From JBBQVK01 sp038211735 (GTDB lineage Bacteria; Patescibacteriota; Gracilibacteria; Absconditabacterales; Absconditicoccaceae), in assembly GCA_038211735.1 (NCBI GenBank), contig JBBQVK010000001.1, positions 124,001 through 188,000 of the forward strand: 64,000 bases of DNA, in the 5' to 3' direction. The first letter of the stretch is position 1. Each line of letters starts with the position of its first letter. Positions 1 to 11,173 of this stretch are shown one piece after another. The notes under the pieces were generated by a model. That model was not told where the DNA came from, searched no databases, and saw nothing but the letters and a program-made list of their open reading frames with translations. A program made the position numbers and the translations under genes.

Positions 1-2
1 AA

Positions 3-185
3 AAGAAACGATTCCCAGCGGTAATGATTATCGCATTTGCTTGGGGTATTATATCAATTATCTTCCAAGAACTATTTCGAGGTGGGATAGTGGGATATCG
101 TACTGGTAACTATGTACTCATGCTAGTTATCTCATTTATCGTGCTGTTATTTGTACTAAAAAATAGAGATATATTTGTAAAATAA
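3..185 (+). CDS. C-terminal end of a membrane protein (partial)
   Basis: Open from the window edge to a TAA stop; about 60 residues are visible. They contain two hydrophobic helices (near visible residues 7-20 and 36-52) joined by a short Gly-rich loop, then a basic tail ending in VK. The frame is the only one of the three without an early UAA or UAG. The strong terminator just downstream supports a real gene end. The family cannot be named from this fragment. Confidence 0.6.
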   Translation, partial: KKRFPAVMIIAFAWGIISIIFQELFRGGIVGYRTGNYVLMLVISFIVLLFVLKNRDIFVK

Positions 186-207
186 GCATCAGGTCAAGGA
201 TTACATC

Positions 208-243
208 AAACAGGTATCTCCAGCAGGAGAGCCTGTTTTTTTA
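208..243 (+). terminator. Rho-independent terminator
   Basis: Stem ACAGGtaTCTCC pairs with GGAGAgCCTGT around an AGCA loop, followed by a run of seven T. It closes the partial membrane protein gene. Confidence 0.85.
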
Positions 244-363
244 TATCTATAGAATATTTATAAATTTTGTCAACTAAGATCTTCTCAGAATATAACTGAA
301 TTTTGTTATTTATCCCAGATAGTCTACAATTACTGTACTCTATTTCCTAAGACGGTGTTGGTT

Positions 364-1059
364 ATGTCATTGATAAGTATCCAGGGTTTGACCTGGCGTT
401 ATCCCAAAACAAATACCCCTGTGTTTGAAGATTTAGAGTGTACTATAGAACCTCATGATTTTTGTTTTATTGTCGGGCGCAGCGGTGTAGGTAAAACTAC
501 CTTGGTGAAATTTCTCATTAGGCAGTTACAACCACCCAAGAAGATGATCTTCCATGCGCAAGAAGATATTGCAAGATTTACGAGCAATGAAGTACAAACC
601 TACAGAAGAAAAATCGGTGTCATCTATCAAGACTTCAAACTCATCGAACGGAAAACGGTCGCACAGAATGTCGCGTATCCACTTGAGATTGTAGGGGCTT
701 CAAAAGAACTGATCGATGACAAAGTAAATCACGTCCTTACACTAGTAGGATTACAATCGAAAATAGAGACCAATGTTACGTATTTAAGTGGAGGAGAAAA
801 ACAAAGAGTTGCTATTGCGAGAGCATTGATCAATAGTCCAGAGTTTATCATCGCTGATGAACCAACTGGTAATCTTGACCAAGAAGCCGCACTAAAGGTA
901 GCGGATACGTTGATAGAGCTCAATAAGGCAGGTCATACAATTATCTTTATTACCCATAATCTCCAACTCATCGAATACGTTCGCACAAAACACCATATAA
1001 AGATGATGGAGTTAACACCGACGAGTATGGAAACACATGGAGGAAAAGATAGCGAATAA
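364..1059 (+). CDS. ftsE: FtsE-like ABC transporter ATPase
   Basis: ABC ATPase of about 231 aa. Walker A is GRSGVGKTT, the Q-loop region IGVIYQDFKL is typical of FtsE, the signature is LSGGEKQR, Walker B is FIIADEPTGNLD and the switch is ITHN. FtsE pairs with the FtsX permease to control cell-wall hydrolases at the septum. No ftsX-like gene follows here, so a related lipoprotein-export ATPase (LolD type) is possible. The ATG at 364 is preferred over the GTG at 355. No in-frame UGA is present. Confidence 0.75.
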   Translation: MSLISIQGLTWRYPKTNTPVFEDLECTIEPHDFCFIVGRSGVGKTTLVKFLIRQLQPPKKMIFHAQEDIARFTSNEVQTYRRKIGVIYQDFKLIERKTVAQNVAYPLEIVGASKELIDDKVNHVLTLVGLQSKIETNVTYLSGGEKQRVAIARALINSPEFIIADEPTGNLDQEAALKVADTLIELNKAGHTIIFITHNLQLIEYVRTKHHIKMMELTPTSMETHGGKDSE

Positions 1060-1094
1060 TCAAAGTATGCTTTATACAAAAACAAAATATTATT

Positions 1095-1532
1095 ATGACC
1101 GAGAGAGCACTGGCTAACAAGCTACGTTTACAAATCATCGAACAGATAGCGAAAGTTGATCTGCCGTGATTTTTGTTTGAAGAGATTGATCAAAGTCTAG
1201 TCGAATTAAACTATTACAAGCTCTCTAACTTGTACAATAATCTTACTACGTACTCACTCTACTTGGAAGAGATCCAAGCTACCTACACTGATTTTCTTAA
1301 ACAGCACAATCCTATTATGAGAGGGGGGAAATTGCCGTTAGCCAGCTATGAACCCTACATTACTGATGATCTGTATATGGCAAACTATCAATTGTATTTC
1401 AATGCTCGCGAACTTTTGAAGATAAAGAGTTTGTTTAGTGTAAGTTGTATTTTGCGTATGAAAGAGTTTATCAATAGAAGAATTTTACAAAAGAAAGAGT
1501 TACACGCAAAGAGTATTACTACCAAAAAGTAA
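1095..1532 (+). CDS. Hypothetical protein, 145 aa
   Basis: Starts at ATG 1095 and contains one UGA-encoded Gly at residue 26 before ending in TAA. The protein looks mainly helical and charged, with many Tyr and Leu residues and a Lys-rich end. It has no signal peptide and no membrane segment. It lies 35 nt after ftsE on the same strand and may be co-transcribed with it. I do not recognise a family. Confidence 0.6.
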
Positions 1533-1585
1533 TCGATACTTTTACCCTACTATTACTGTGGGGCTAGTTACTTATTTTTTCCAAC

Positions 1586-4063
1586 ATGGACAGCACAATT
1601 ACCTGACTCACTACTCAACAAGCAAAGGAGCTCTTACTCAAGCGAGGGCCAAACAAACTCCCTGAGAAAAAACCTCCTACAACGTTTCAGTTGCTGTTGG
1701 GGCAAGTGAAAAGTCCTCTCGTATATATCCTAGTGGTAGCTGCAATTATTACAGCTTTTTTGGGTGATTACGAAGACACAGTGGTTATTGGTATCGCTAT
1801 AGTGTGAAATACGATTTTAGGATACTATCAAGAAAATAAAGCAGGTAAAGAACTAGAAGCACTCAAAAAAATGCTTCAAGCAACAGTAAAAGTTATCAGA
1901 GACGGAGTAAGAAAATCCATATCAGTAGAAGATCTTGTTCCATGAGACATAGTTTCTTTGAAAGCCGGAGACAAAGCTGCTGGTGATGGTAAAGTACTCG
2001 AGGCAAATAGACTATTTATGATGGAAGCGATGCTCACTGGTGAGTCTGTCCCTGTAACTAAAGAAATAGGTGGAGATATTTTTATGGGTACTATTGTGCA
2101 AGGGGGGCAAGGTATGATGCTTATAGAAAAAACTGGAGCACTCACTGAGATAGGGAAAATAGCAACTAATCTTCAGGGAGAGGATCTCACGCCTCTACAA
2201 AAGCAACTTGCACACTTCAGCAAACAGTTGACCTACATAACTGTAGGAGTGAGTTTATTAGTATTTGTCTTGGGTGTAATTACGGGGAAAAATATTGTAG
2301 AAATTTTTACGACTTCAGTAGCACTCGCAGTAGGCGCAATCCCTGAAGGGTTGCTCGTGGCATTGACAGCAGTGTTGGCGATTGGAATGCAGCGCATCTT
2401 GAAAAAGAAATGATTGGTAAAAAATCTTTCATCAGCAGAAACTCTCGGTGGAGTAACCGTAATATGTTCTGATAAGACAGGGACCCTCACCCAAGGAAAT
2501 ATGGCAGTAATTAATGTAGTTGGAGATACAGACGCGTTAGCGCTACAAGCGCTCATTGCAAACGACCAAGACAATGCCGTAGGTATCGCAACAGCAGTAT
2601 GGGCGAAGAAGAACATCTATGAGGCTACCTTACAAGGGCAATATGAAAGGGTAGATAGCATCCCTTTTTCATCTGAAAATAAATTTTTCGCATCACTAAA
2701 CAAATTAAACGATAAAGAGAATGTGCTCTTCGTAAATGGCGCACCAGACTATCTCTTAGAGTGGAGTAATTTAGATGCTGTTCATAAACAAGCAATTAAG
2801 AAACAGTTGGATGAACTGACAACGCTTGGATATAGATTGGTGTGATATGGGAAAAAAATTCTACCATCAACTATTACAAAGCTATCTGTAGATGATGCAA
2901 AATGATGATTAGAGCGGGAAGGGTTCTTAGGAATGAGTGATCCTATTAGAGAAGATGTAAAAGATGCGCTCGTTAAGACACAGAAAGCAGGGATTAAACT
3001 TATCGTGATAACGTGAGATTTTGCACAAACCGCAAAACATATTATGTTACAGCTTGGTGTAGAGGTGAGCGATAAAGATATCATGCTTGGGACTGATCTA
3101 GGAACAATTAGTGATGAAGATCTAACTGAACGATTCCAACGCGATGCACACGTAAAACTGTTCGCAAGAGCAAAACCTGAACAGAAAATGCGTATTGTAG
3201 ATATTTTGAAAAAAGCTGGTGAGGTGGTAGCTATGATGGGAGATGGGGTAAATGACGCACCTGCTTTGAAAAAAGCAGATATAGGAATCGTAGTAAATGA
3301 GGCAAGCGATGTAGCGAAAGAGTCTGCCAACCTGATTTTGTTAGATTCAAGCTTCAATACAATTGTTGATGCAGTTGAAGAAGGTCGTGGGATGTTTGAT
3401 AATATCAGAAAAATTATTTTGTACCTGTTATGTGATGCGTTTGTACAAATAATTGCAATCATTATTGCTATGTTATTGAAAATGCCTATCCCAATTACTA
3501 CTGCGCAGATTCTACGGATTAACTTGGTATCTGATGGATTTCCTAGTCTTGCGCTTACCTTAGATCCAAAAAGAAAGTGACTTATGAATGAGCCTCCAAG
3601 ATCACCAAAGACCCCTTTGATATCTTGATGGATTATTACTTTGATAGTGATTGTATGCTCCAGTGCAGCCATCATGAGCTACCGGTTATTTAGCCATGTA
3701 TTGAAAGTAACTCAGGATATGGAACTTGCGCGCTCTGTAGCATTCGTATGCTTCGGAATGACAACTATGATGTATGTCTATTCAGTGAGGACTCTAAAGT
3801 CTCCTATCTGGAGCGAATCTCCATTGAATAATCTCTGGCTGATCTGAGGTATCATCGGAGGAATAGGTCTTATCGTCGCTCCATTCGTATTCCCTGTACT
3901 TGGACATTTCTTAAACGTCGTTCCTATCCATGGTCGATGGGAAGATGTAATCGTTATAGGATTTATCATTATTATTATTATAGAAATCTTCAAAGCGATC
4001 TTTAGGTACGAAGATAAATACAAAACTAAAAAATCGGAAGATCGTGTATCAATGACTACATAG
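1586..4063 (+). CDS. P-type cation-transporting ATPase
   Basis: 825 aa, continuous only if UGA is Gly (for example LVPGDIV in the actuator domain). The cation_ATPase_N region is at residues 7-40, TGES of the actuator at 151-154, the phosphorylated Asp in SDKTGTLTQGN at about 296, and the hinge motif GDGVNDAPAL at about 552. TM helices near 55-95, 220-275 and 610-820 complete the fold. Sequence style matches the P2 group (Ca2+ or Na+ pumping, SERCA/PMR1-like), but the transported ion cannot be fixed. The gene ends in TAG, 24 nt before a terminator. Confidence 0.9.
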
Positions 4064-4086
4064 TCGATACTAAAGAAATGACATAC

Positions 4087-4115
4087 AGCTTGATCAGTTG
4101 ATCAAGCTTTTTTTG
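4087..4115 (+). terminator. Rho-independent terminator
   Basis: Perfect 10-bp stem AGCTTGATCA / TGATCAAGCT with a 2-nt loop, then T7. It closes the P-type ATPase gene. Confidence 0.9.
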
Positions 4116-4184
4116 TTGCATCATATAGGGAAAATCGTACACTCTTTCTATATTTACTACCATTCTTATCTATAAACCATTCAT

Positions 4185-4802
4185 ATGGCAAATTCACAAG
4201 CAGAGGAACTTCTCAAAAAGTATCACGACATTATCGCTGAAGAAGTAAACGTAAAAGAAGTTACGTTACTCCCAGATAATTTTAAAGTGATTGTCACTTA
4301 TGTTCCCTTGGGACAGCAGCTTTCTGCAAAGTTTGGGAAAGATACAGGATTGATTATCTGAGCAGCCAAAGAAGGGAATGTAATGCCTTTGACACACTGA
4401 CAGATCAAGGTTAACGTAGGTGAAAGCGAGCGGATATTAGAACGTAACGAGTACGAAGTCAGGTATCAAGGGTTGGACGAGACTAAACAAACAGTAGAGG
4501 AGGGCGTTATTGTTTCATTAGATCTTACGATTACTGAAGAGCTCAAAGAAGAGTGAATTGCTCGTGAATTTTCTAGGCATTTCAATCAGATGAGAAAAGA
4601 AGCAGACTATAATGTAGATGATAGAGTAGTAGCATATCGGAAACCTAATGCCTCAGATATCTACCTAAAAGTAATAGAGAAATATAAAGAGTTTCTAAAA
4701 CAAGAAGCACTCTTAGGCGATTTATTGCCTGGTGTATCAGGAGATATTGAAAAATTATACGAATGAGAAGAAGGAAGCATTAGTTTTTTACTGAGAAAGT
4801 AA
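4185..4802 (+). CDS. Free-standing IleRS C-terminal (DUF5915-like) domain
   Basis: 205 aa with four UGA-encoded Gly. The sequence follows the C-terminal tail of class I isoleucyl-tRNA synthetases of the ileS2 type: VNVKEVTLL near residue 23, an LGQQLSAKFGK stretch, then LTITEELKEEGIAREF and RKEADYNVDDR. That tail normally follows the anticodon-binding domain of a protein of about 1,000 aa. No catalytic domain (HIGH or KMSKS) is present, and the gene sits behind a terminator with its own ATG. It overlaps dtd by one base (TAATG), linking two tRNA-charging functions. It could be a split synthetase subunit or a decaying fragment; the open frame and overlap favour a functional gene. Confidence 0.7.
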
Positions 4803-5248
4803 TGAGATATATCATCCAGAGAGTCCATGAAGCATCAGTTACAATCAATCACGAAGAGATCAGAACCATAGGTCTCGGCCTTCTAATATATGTAGGAATT
4901 AGTCAGGAGGATGTCTCAGGTTGGCCACAAAAGATAGAAAAATTTGTTAGTAAAATAAAACATCTCAAATTATTTGAAGACGGACAGGGCAAAATAAATG
5001 CATCATTACTTGATGAGAACGGGGAAATATTATTGGTGAGTAATTTTACGCTCCATGGCAGAAATCACAAAGGGACACAGGTCGACTTTAGTAAAGCAGC
5101 ATGATTTGTTGAGGCAAAAAATATTTACGAACATCTTGTAGAAATGCTAATCAGGCAGTGAGTTCGTCTGCAAACAGGCGAGTTTGGTGAATACATGGAT
5201 GTAAGCAGCATTGTGGACGGCCCCGTAAACGTCGTTTTGGACTATTAA
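4802..5248 (+). CDS. dtd: D-aminoacyl-tRNA deacylase (DTD)
   Basis: 148 aa, the usual DTD length. The N-terminus MRYIIQRVHEASVTI, the motif SNFTLHGRNHKG (SQFTL box) and the C-terminal GEFGEYM...DGPVNVVL carry the Gly-cisPro hallmark. The usual Thr after GPV is Asn here. DTD hydrolyses D-amino acids mischarged on tRNA and is a homodimer in the cytoplasm. Three UGA codons are read as Gly. Translationally coupled to the IleRS-tail gene upstream. Confidence 0.92.
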
Positions 5249-5289
5249 AATTAAACTAGCATATAAGCCATTTTTGAAGCAGTCATTGT

Positions 5290-5318
5290 TTGACAAAAGT
5301 GCTCCTGAAGCATATAAT
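5290..5318 (+). promoter_or_regulatory. Sigma70-type promoter of the pilus ATPase gene
   Basis: Perfect TTGACA (5290-5295) and TATAAT (5313-5318) with a 17-bp spacer. The expected transcript start is near 5325, about 23 nt before the ATG at 5348. Confidence 0.85.
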
Positions 5319-5347
5319 TGGTAGGTAAATTTATATTGGCCCTATCT

Positions 5348-6925
5348 ATGGCTCCTTTACCTACCACAAAGATTTTAGAATTAGCAGATGTTCAACAACT
5401 TCATCCGAAGTTGGAACTTTTGAACGTCATTCCAAAAAACGTCGCTAAAACTACTCAAACAGTTGCATTCGATCAAAACGGTAAGACACTTTATCTTCTT
5501 ACCACCAATAATTTCCCAGAACTGTATCATCAGATCACCGACAAATTAGAAGCGAAAGGATACAAACTCGACACGTATTACACAGATACCGCTTCATTTG
5601 CCCTAGCACTTGATCGATATCAACAGCTTGCTACAAAAGAACAAAAGGCACAAGAAACGTTTGACTATAGACACAGTGTTTCATGACACGAAGCAATTGC
5701 ATTGATCAAAGAAGCATTTCAAAAAATAGATAGTTATGCAGAAGGAGATTTTATAAACGAAATTCTCAGATTAGCATTCCAGTCAGGAGCATCAGACGTT
5801 CATTTTCAAAATGAAGAGATGTGAGTCGTTATGCGTGTTAGGAAAGATGGTATCCTTCAAACCGTTATCGTGTTCGACCATGCACAATTCCAGAAATATT
5901 TGATGAAAATAAAATATATATCTGGAGTGAAAATGAATATTGAGCAACAAACACAAGATGGAAGATTCGATTTTGATATAATAGAGAACAACGAAAAAGT
6001 GAAAGTAGATGTAAGAGTCTCAGTGATGCCATCATTAAGAGGGGAAAGTCTCGTATTAAGATTTTTGGACTCGACAAAAGGTATGCTGACATTCAAACAG
6101 CTGGGATTTGAACCATATCAAATTGAAAAGTTACAACATCAGCTTCATCAAAATTATTGACTGATTCTTGTAACGTGACCTACAGGTTCTGGTAAGACGA
6201 CAAGCGTCTACTCAATGTTAAATATACTTAACTCTCCTAGCAAAAAAATTATCACTATCGAAGATCCAGTGGAGTATGAACTCCCCGGTATTGAACAATC
6301 TCAAATCAACGAGAAAAAGTGATTTACGTTCGAAGAAGGATTGAAGGGTGTACTGAGACATGATCCAGATATCATAATGGTAGGAGAGATTAGAACACTC
6401 AAGAGTGCTGAGATGGCCGTCAATGCAGCGCTTACTGGGCATCTGGTAATATCGACCATACATACGAACAGTGCTGTAGAAGCTCTTACAAGACTAATGA
6501 ATATGTGAGTAAAACCGTTTATGCTTGCATCAGCTTTGAATTGCATCATCGGCCAAAGATTAGTAAGAAAAGCTCTTAAACCGAAGAGTGTCCCAGCAGA
6601 TGCTTCTATCGATGCAGATATACAAGCGACGCTTGAAACCGTGAAACATTTCTACCCTGACATGAAACCAAATTATACAGGTAACGTTTACCGTGTGCCT
6701 ACTGACGATGCAACAAATAATGTAGATAACTACGAAGGGAGGCAAGGTATCTTTGAAATACTAGAAGTAAGCCAAGAGATAAAAGACGCAATTATCCAGT
6801 GAAAGTCACCTGCAGAGATTCTTGCTATAGCCAAACAACAATGATTTCTCACAATCAAAGATGATGCATATCTGAAAATGCTCGAGGGAGTAACGAGCCT
6901 AGAAGAGATCATGAGTGTAATATAA
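5348..6925 (+). CDS. pilB: Type IV pilus assembly ATPase, PilB/GspE family
   Basis: 525 aa. The N-terminal 120 residues resemble an MshEN/GspE-N domain. The ATPase core has Walker A GPTGSGKT at about 277-284 (its first Gly is UGA), an Asp box in TIEDPVEYELPG, Walker B DPDIIMVGEIR and a His box LTGHLVISTIHTN. This motor drives pilus extension or retraction at the inner membrane. The tetra-cysteine zinc motif expected after QRLVRK is absent and replaced by a long acidic linker (about 400-440). The rest of the pilus machinery is at 35.6-41.3 kb. PilT cannot be excluded, but the N-terminal domain favours PilB. Confidence 0.85.
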
Positions 6926-6969
6926 TAATTACTTTCGTTAGCTTTGGATAAAAAATCGTTATTTTCCCA

Positions 6970-6998
6970 TTGAAATTATCTCTTCACAGTAGTATAAT
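6970..6998 (+). promoter_or_regulatory. Sigma70-type promoter
   Basis: TTGAAA (6970-6975), 17-bp spacer, TATAAT (6993-6998), 30 bp before the next ATG at 7029. Confidence 0.75.
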
Positions 6999-7028
6999 CA
7001 CTATGTGTTTTATCCTATTAAAAACCAT

Positions 7029-7349
7029 ATGAGTCAGAAAATTGAATTAGTTAGCCAGTTCGAAGGAACAATTACCACATGACTACAGGAACAACTTAGA
7101 AAGATTGCTAATGACCATATAGATAAGTTTTCAGACAGTTATTTGAAAAAGATTTTTGATAAAGATGGTGCACAATGACGTATATCCATGCATATCCTAA
7201 AAAATAAACAGGACAAATATGAAGGTAAATTCCAGTTTCTACTAGACAATAACGACTTTTACTGGAATAACGAACAGCCATATAAAGAGCCAATTGACCT
7301 AGTAAATCACGCATTTAAGCACCTTAAAGAACATCTAGCAAGCAAGTAA
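7029..7349 (+). CDS. Possible ribosome hibernation factor-like protein (HPF/RaiA-like)
   Basis: 106 aa with two UGA-encoded Gly. The layout suggests an alternating helix-strand protein: an N-terminal strand KIELVSQFEG, a helix LQEQLRKIANDHIDKF, then strands RISMHILKNK and YEGKFQFLLDN, and a final helix VNHAFKHLKEHL. This resembles the beta-alpha-beta-beta-beta-alpha layout of HPF/RaiA, which binds the 30S subunit in stationary phase. The match is by pattern only, so the function is tentative. It has its own promoter and lies upstream of greA. Confidence 0.45.
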
Positions 7350-7357
7350 ACACCTTA

Positions 7358-7385
7358 TTGCAATTCTGCTTCAGATATGTATATA
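7358..7385 (+). promoter_or_regulatory. Probable promoter of greA
   Basis: TTGCAA (7358-7363), 16-bp spacer, TATATA (7380-7385), about 55 bp before the greA ATG. Confidence 0.45.
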
Positions 7386-7440
7386 TAGAGCCAGTTAGAG
7401 ATTTTTTGTTTTGTTTTTTAGCACCTTCCTTCTTCCACTT

Positions 7441-7905
7441 ATGACAAAACGTTCAACCCATTTGACCAAAGAAGGATATGAAAAACTAGTAGAAGAGCTT
7501 CGTTCACTCAAGGACACTAAGCTCCCTGCCGTTTTGGAAAGATTAAAAGAAGCGATTTCTCAAGGAGATATCTCTGAAAATGCAGAATATGACACCGCAA
7601 TGTCTGAAAAAGAGCTGATCGAAGCGAGAATATCAGAGATTGAAAACACGTTAGATAACGTAGAAATTATTGAACGTACAAAAGGATGAGACATCAAATA
7701 CGGATCTGTTGTGAAATTCAAAGATGAGAAAAATAAGGAGTATGAATTTACTATTGTAGGGTGAGGGGAAGTTGACATCTTAAATGGGACTATCTCTTTT
7801 CAATCACCGTTAGGAATTGCAATCAGAGGGAAAAAGAAAGGTGACATAGTACAAGTAAGATCACCCAACAAAAAGTATAGTATTACGATCGTCGACGTAA
7901 AGTAA
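7441..7905 (+). CDS. greA: Transcription elongation factor GreA
   Basis: 154 aa. The N-terminal coiled coil (about 5-75) carries LTKEGYEKLVEEL and the tip motif ISENAEYDTA with the acidic residues that reach the RNA polymerase secondary channel. The C-terminal FKBP-like domain spans about 82-154 (VGGGEVDILNGTISFQSPLG). GreA stimulates cleavage of backtracked RNA. ATG 7441 is chosen because the homology starts a few residues after it. A terminator follows. Confidence 0.95.
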
Positions 7906-7924
7906 TAACGTATAAATCACCTGT

Positions 7925-7964
7925 AAAAGAACCCTAAGATAACTACTATCATAGGGTTCTTTTT
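7925..7964 (+). terminator. Rho-independent terminator
   Basis: Long stem AAAAGAACCCTAaGAT pairing with ATCaTAGGGTTCTTTT, then T run. It ends greA. Confidence 0.88.
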
Positions 7965-7981
7965 ATGGATGATTAATTCAT

Positions 7982-9652
7982 ATGATCCGCTCACAAGTAG
8001 TCCGAGAACACATCCCTACCTGACCCTGAGTCTACCTGTTCAAAACAGCAGGAGACAGTATTCTGTATATTGGCAAAGCAAAGTGATTGAAGAAAAGGCT
8101 CCAGCACTATTTCACCCCTAGCACACTATGGAAACAAGATATGGTCGCAAAAGCATATCGCGTAGAAGTCTTGCCCGTCACAAGCGAACAAGAAGCACTC
8201 TTATTAGAAACCAATTTAATAAGAACTCACAAACCTGTTTATAACAATCTCATCAAAGGTGAAACGTCATATGTCTATATCAAAATTCCCCATGAACCAT
8301 ATCCAAATATCTTGCTGACGAGATATAAAAAGAATGACAAAGCGATCTATCTTGGCCCGAAATTACGGAAGCGCGAATTAAAAAGTACGTTACAGCTTAT
8401 TAGGCATTTGCTGAGATATAGAGCCTGTACACCGGCTGTCTTCAAACAAGGACACGTTTGTTCTGATTATTTTTTCGATCTATGTTCAGGTCGATGCGCA
8501 TACAATAAGCTATCAACTAGCGAAGAAAATCAACAAGCAGGATTTACCCCTATTCGAACGCCAGAGCAAGCACAACAGGAATATGATCAAATAATTCAAT
8601 CAATTATCTCATATTTTAAAGGGCACACCAAGCTATTAGAAACTACTATCAAACATCATATCGATCTAGCGATTCAAAGACAAAATTTTGAACGAGCAGC
8701 AAAACTTAGGGATATGTTTTTGAATTTACAAAACTTTACTGACCAACAAACAGTCGTCTTGAGTGCAATAAAGACAGGAATCTACGTCATGATAGCAGAA
8801 CAAAAACAGTGGTACGTGCGAGGTATTTTACAGCTTACAAATGGTGTTATCAACGACGTGATCACTGGTAAAGAACACAGGGAAGACACTGATCTAGACA
8901 AACTTATTCAAACAATTGGACGCGAATATGAGGTTGAGTTACTGTACAATCAAACACAACCACTTACATATACTGCATCCGCAACAACTGATAAAAAATT
9001 TACTAAGAAGGAACAAAAAGCACTTGAAGAACATCTTTCAAGATTCTTGGAAGGATACCTACATTCACACCACTTTGAAAAAGATCTTATAGACATGGAC
9101 GAATTGGAGAAACTACAAGCAAAATTTGAGCTCCCTACAGTACCAAGAACTATAGAATGTGCTGATATTTCTCACTTTTCATGAGATCGAACTTCTGGGG
9201 CAGTTAGTGCAATGAAAGATGGGAAGCTCTTTAAACCTTGATATAGACACTATAAGATTGTCACTGCGGGAAAACACGATGACTATGCTGCGCTTGCTGA
9301 ACTCCTCGTAAGAAGATCTTATGCCAAAGGGTGACGGCCTGACCTCTTTGTCATCGATGGAGGAGTGGGGCAGTTGGGAGTGGTGAAGCGCCTTATCCAA
9401 GAAGATATCGCATTTACACAAACCTGTTGAAATGTGACGTTTGTGTCATTGGGAAAAGGAAGCGCCAGAACCAGAAAAGGTAAACAGTCTGGAGAACAAG
9501 AGATCCTTCATGTGTTAAAGGGCGATCTCTCAATCAAAAGTTATGAGTTAACATATGATCCTATAGATAAGCTATTAATCCTGCTAAGAGATGAAGCACA
9601 TAGATTTGCAAACAAGTATAGAAAGCAGCGTATGAGTCGTGATATTCTATAA
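7982..9652 (+). CDS. uvrC: UvrABC system subunit C (excinuclease)
   Basis: 556 aa. The GIY-YIG nuclease domain is at the N-terminus (GVYLF near 16 and YIGKAKG near 30, where UGA encodes the last Gly). A Cys cluster around 150-165 (C..C....C) may be an Fe-S or zinc site. The UVR motif is near 220-240. The RNase H-like second nuclease has CADISHFSG, DLFVIDGGVGQL and RDEAHRF. UvrC cuts on both sides of a DNA lesion within UvrABC. The protein stops right after RDEAHRFANKYRKQR, so the C-terminal helix-hairpin-helix DNA-binding domain is missing. Confidence 0.93.
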
Positions 9653-9773
9653 CCTAAAATAGCTATTTGTAAAGCTTTTCTCCCACAAAATGAAGGCTTA
9701 CCATTGCAAGCATTGTCGAAATGCCTAGAAACACTGCATACAAAAAACATTTTATTTTCTTTGTTATTATCCT

Positions 9774-10517
9774 ATGAAAGTCACTGTTATCGTTGTATGT
9801 ATATTTTTAGCTGGCTTATTACTTACAGGATGTAAAAAGGCGGCATTTATTGATACCTTTACCAACTCAGAACAAAACAAAATGGCAGAAAATGGAGACA
9901 CCGTACGTGTAGATTATATAGGTACGACAGAAGATGGAAAAGTTTTTGATACGAGTATTGAGTCTGTAGCTAAAAGTAATGATTTGTTCAATGAAGCTAG
10001 AACATATGAACCACTAGAATTTACACTAGGGCAGGGGAATATGATTCCTGGGTTTGAGAAAGGAGTAATTGGAATGAAAGCTGGAGAGACTAAAAAGGTA
10101 ACTATCCCTGCATCAGATGCGTATGGAGATCCTAGAGAAGATCTTATAAGAGAACTTGAATTGACGAAATTTGTAGAAGCTGGTGTTACTCCAACCGTAG
10201 GACAAGTAATTGATTTCGGATTTGGTCAAGCTAAAGTATTAGAAGTAGGCGAAGAGACAGTAAAACTCGATTTCAACAATCCACTAGCAGGGAAAACATT
10301 GATGTTCGAGATCACCGTACAAGAGATCATTCCTACAACATGAACATCTGGCCAAAATGTGGTACAAGACCAAGTTAAGGAGATGGATGATAGTAAAAAC
10401 ATAGATGCAGAGGACACAAATGTAGCTGATGAAATGCCTGCAGACGCAGAGAAGAAAGATGATACTGTACAAGGATTTGCTCCAACAGAAAATCCACAGC
10501 CAGGAGTAGCATATTAA
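9774..10517 (+). CDS. FKBP-type peptidyl-prolyl isomerase lipoprotein
   Basis: 247 aa. The lipoprotein signal is at 1-20 (hydrophobic core then LLTG|C). The FKBP domain at about 40-190 has GDTVRVDYIGTTEDGKVFDT, a PLEFTLGQGNMIPGFEKGV motif and an inserted SlyD-like flap (about 125-175). The acidic C-terminal tail has a Pro- and Asp-rich linker. It would assist folding of secreted proteins outside the membrane. One UGA-encoded Gly lies near residue 191. Confidence 0.88.
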
Positions 10518-10543
10518 ATTTGTCTTAATTCGATACTTTGCAT

Positions 10544-10930
10544 ATGTTGCGTAAAATCTTATGAGGGATACTCATCTATAGTTTTGTTGTCTACATCATT
10601 GTCAGCTTCTGACCTACATATGATTTTTATGCAATCAAGTTAGACCCATCAAATAGCCTACAAAGTACGCCATTATTCTTGTTATTATGAGGCATCTTTT
10701 GGCTCATATATGACGTAATCAGACATATCCTTAAGCTAGTTACTTTGCCATTAAATTGGGTCTCATTTGGATTAGTACATATTCTACTGAACGTTTGACT
10801 CTTGTATTCGTTTCCTTATATTGTCAACGCACTCGACATTTGAGTGACTATGACAATGGGTACAATAATCGAAGTGATGATTATGGCAGTTATATTAAGT
10901 GTTATGGGTGTCTTTATTAAATATCTCTAA
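10544..10930 (+). CDS. Small integral membrane protein (phage-holin-IV/TMEM-like)
   Basis: 128 aa with four TM segments (about 4-22, 40-60, 75-95, 103-126) and five UGA-encoded Gly inside or beside them. The layout, with DVIRHILKLVTLPLNW before the third helix, resembles the 4-TM phage holin family IV proteins common in CPR genomes. The cellular role is unknown. It is followed after 3 nt by another membrane gene. Confidence 0.6.
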
Positions 10931-10933
10931 GGA

Positions 10934-11173
10934 ATGAAATTTTTGTACTTACTTTTGGGAATATTATTCTTTATTGGTATCATGGTACTATTCTTCCAAC
11001 TGATGGTAGGTTCACTCATTTCTGTGCCGTTCTTCACATCTCATATGGGAATTGTTCAATTTGAACTCTTAATGATTGTGTGATCAATGCTTTCATGAAT
11101 GTTCATTACCCTTGGAATCAAATGATTTATATCTTGAGAAAATAGCAACACAGATGACGACTTTGACTTATAA
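10934..11173 (+). CDS. Small two-TM membrane protein
   Basis: 79 aa. Two hydrophobic helices (about 2-24 and 43-65) and a short acidic tail ending DDDFDL. Four UGA codons are read as Gly. The start is 3 nt after the previous stop and the end overlaps the next gene by 20 bp, so the three genes from 10544 form one operon. Probably a LapA-like (DUF1049) protein on the basis of size and layout. Confidence 0.55.

Noticed and set aside
1586..4063. Reading the P-type ATPase, LigA, DnaE, ThrRS and others as strings of pseudogenes with TGA stops
   Set aside because: All pieces lie in one frame, UGA falls on conserved glycines, and only UAA or UAG ends the proteins at family-typical positions. The recoding explains this without decay.
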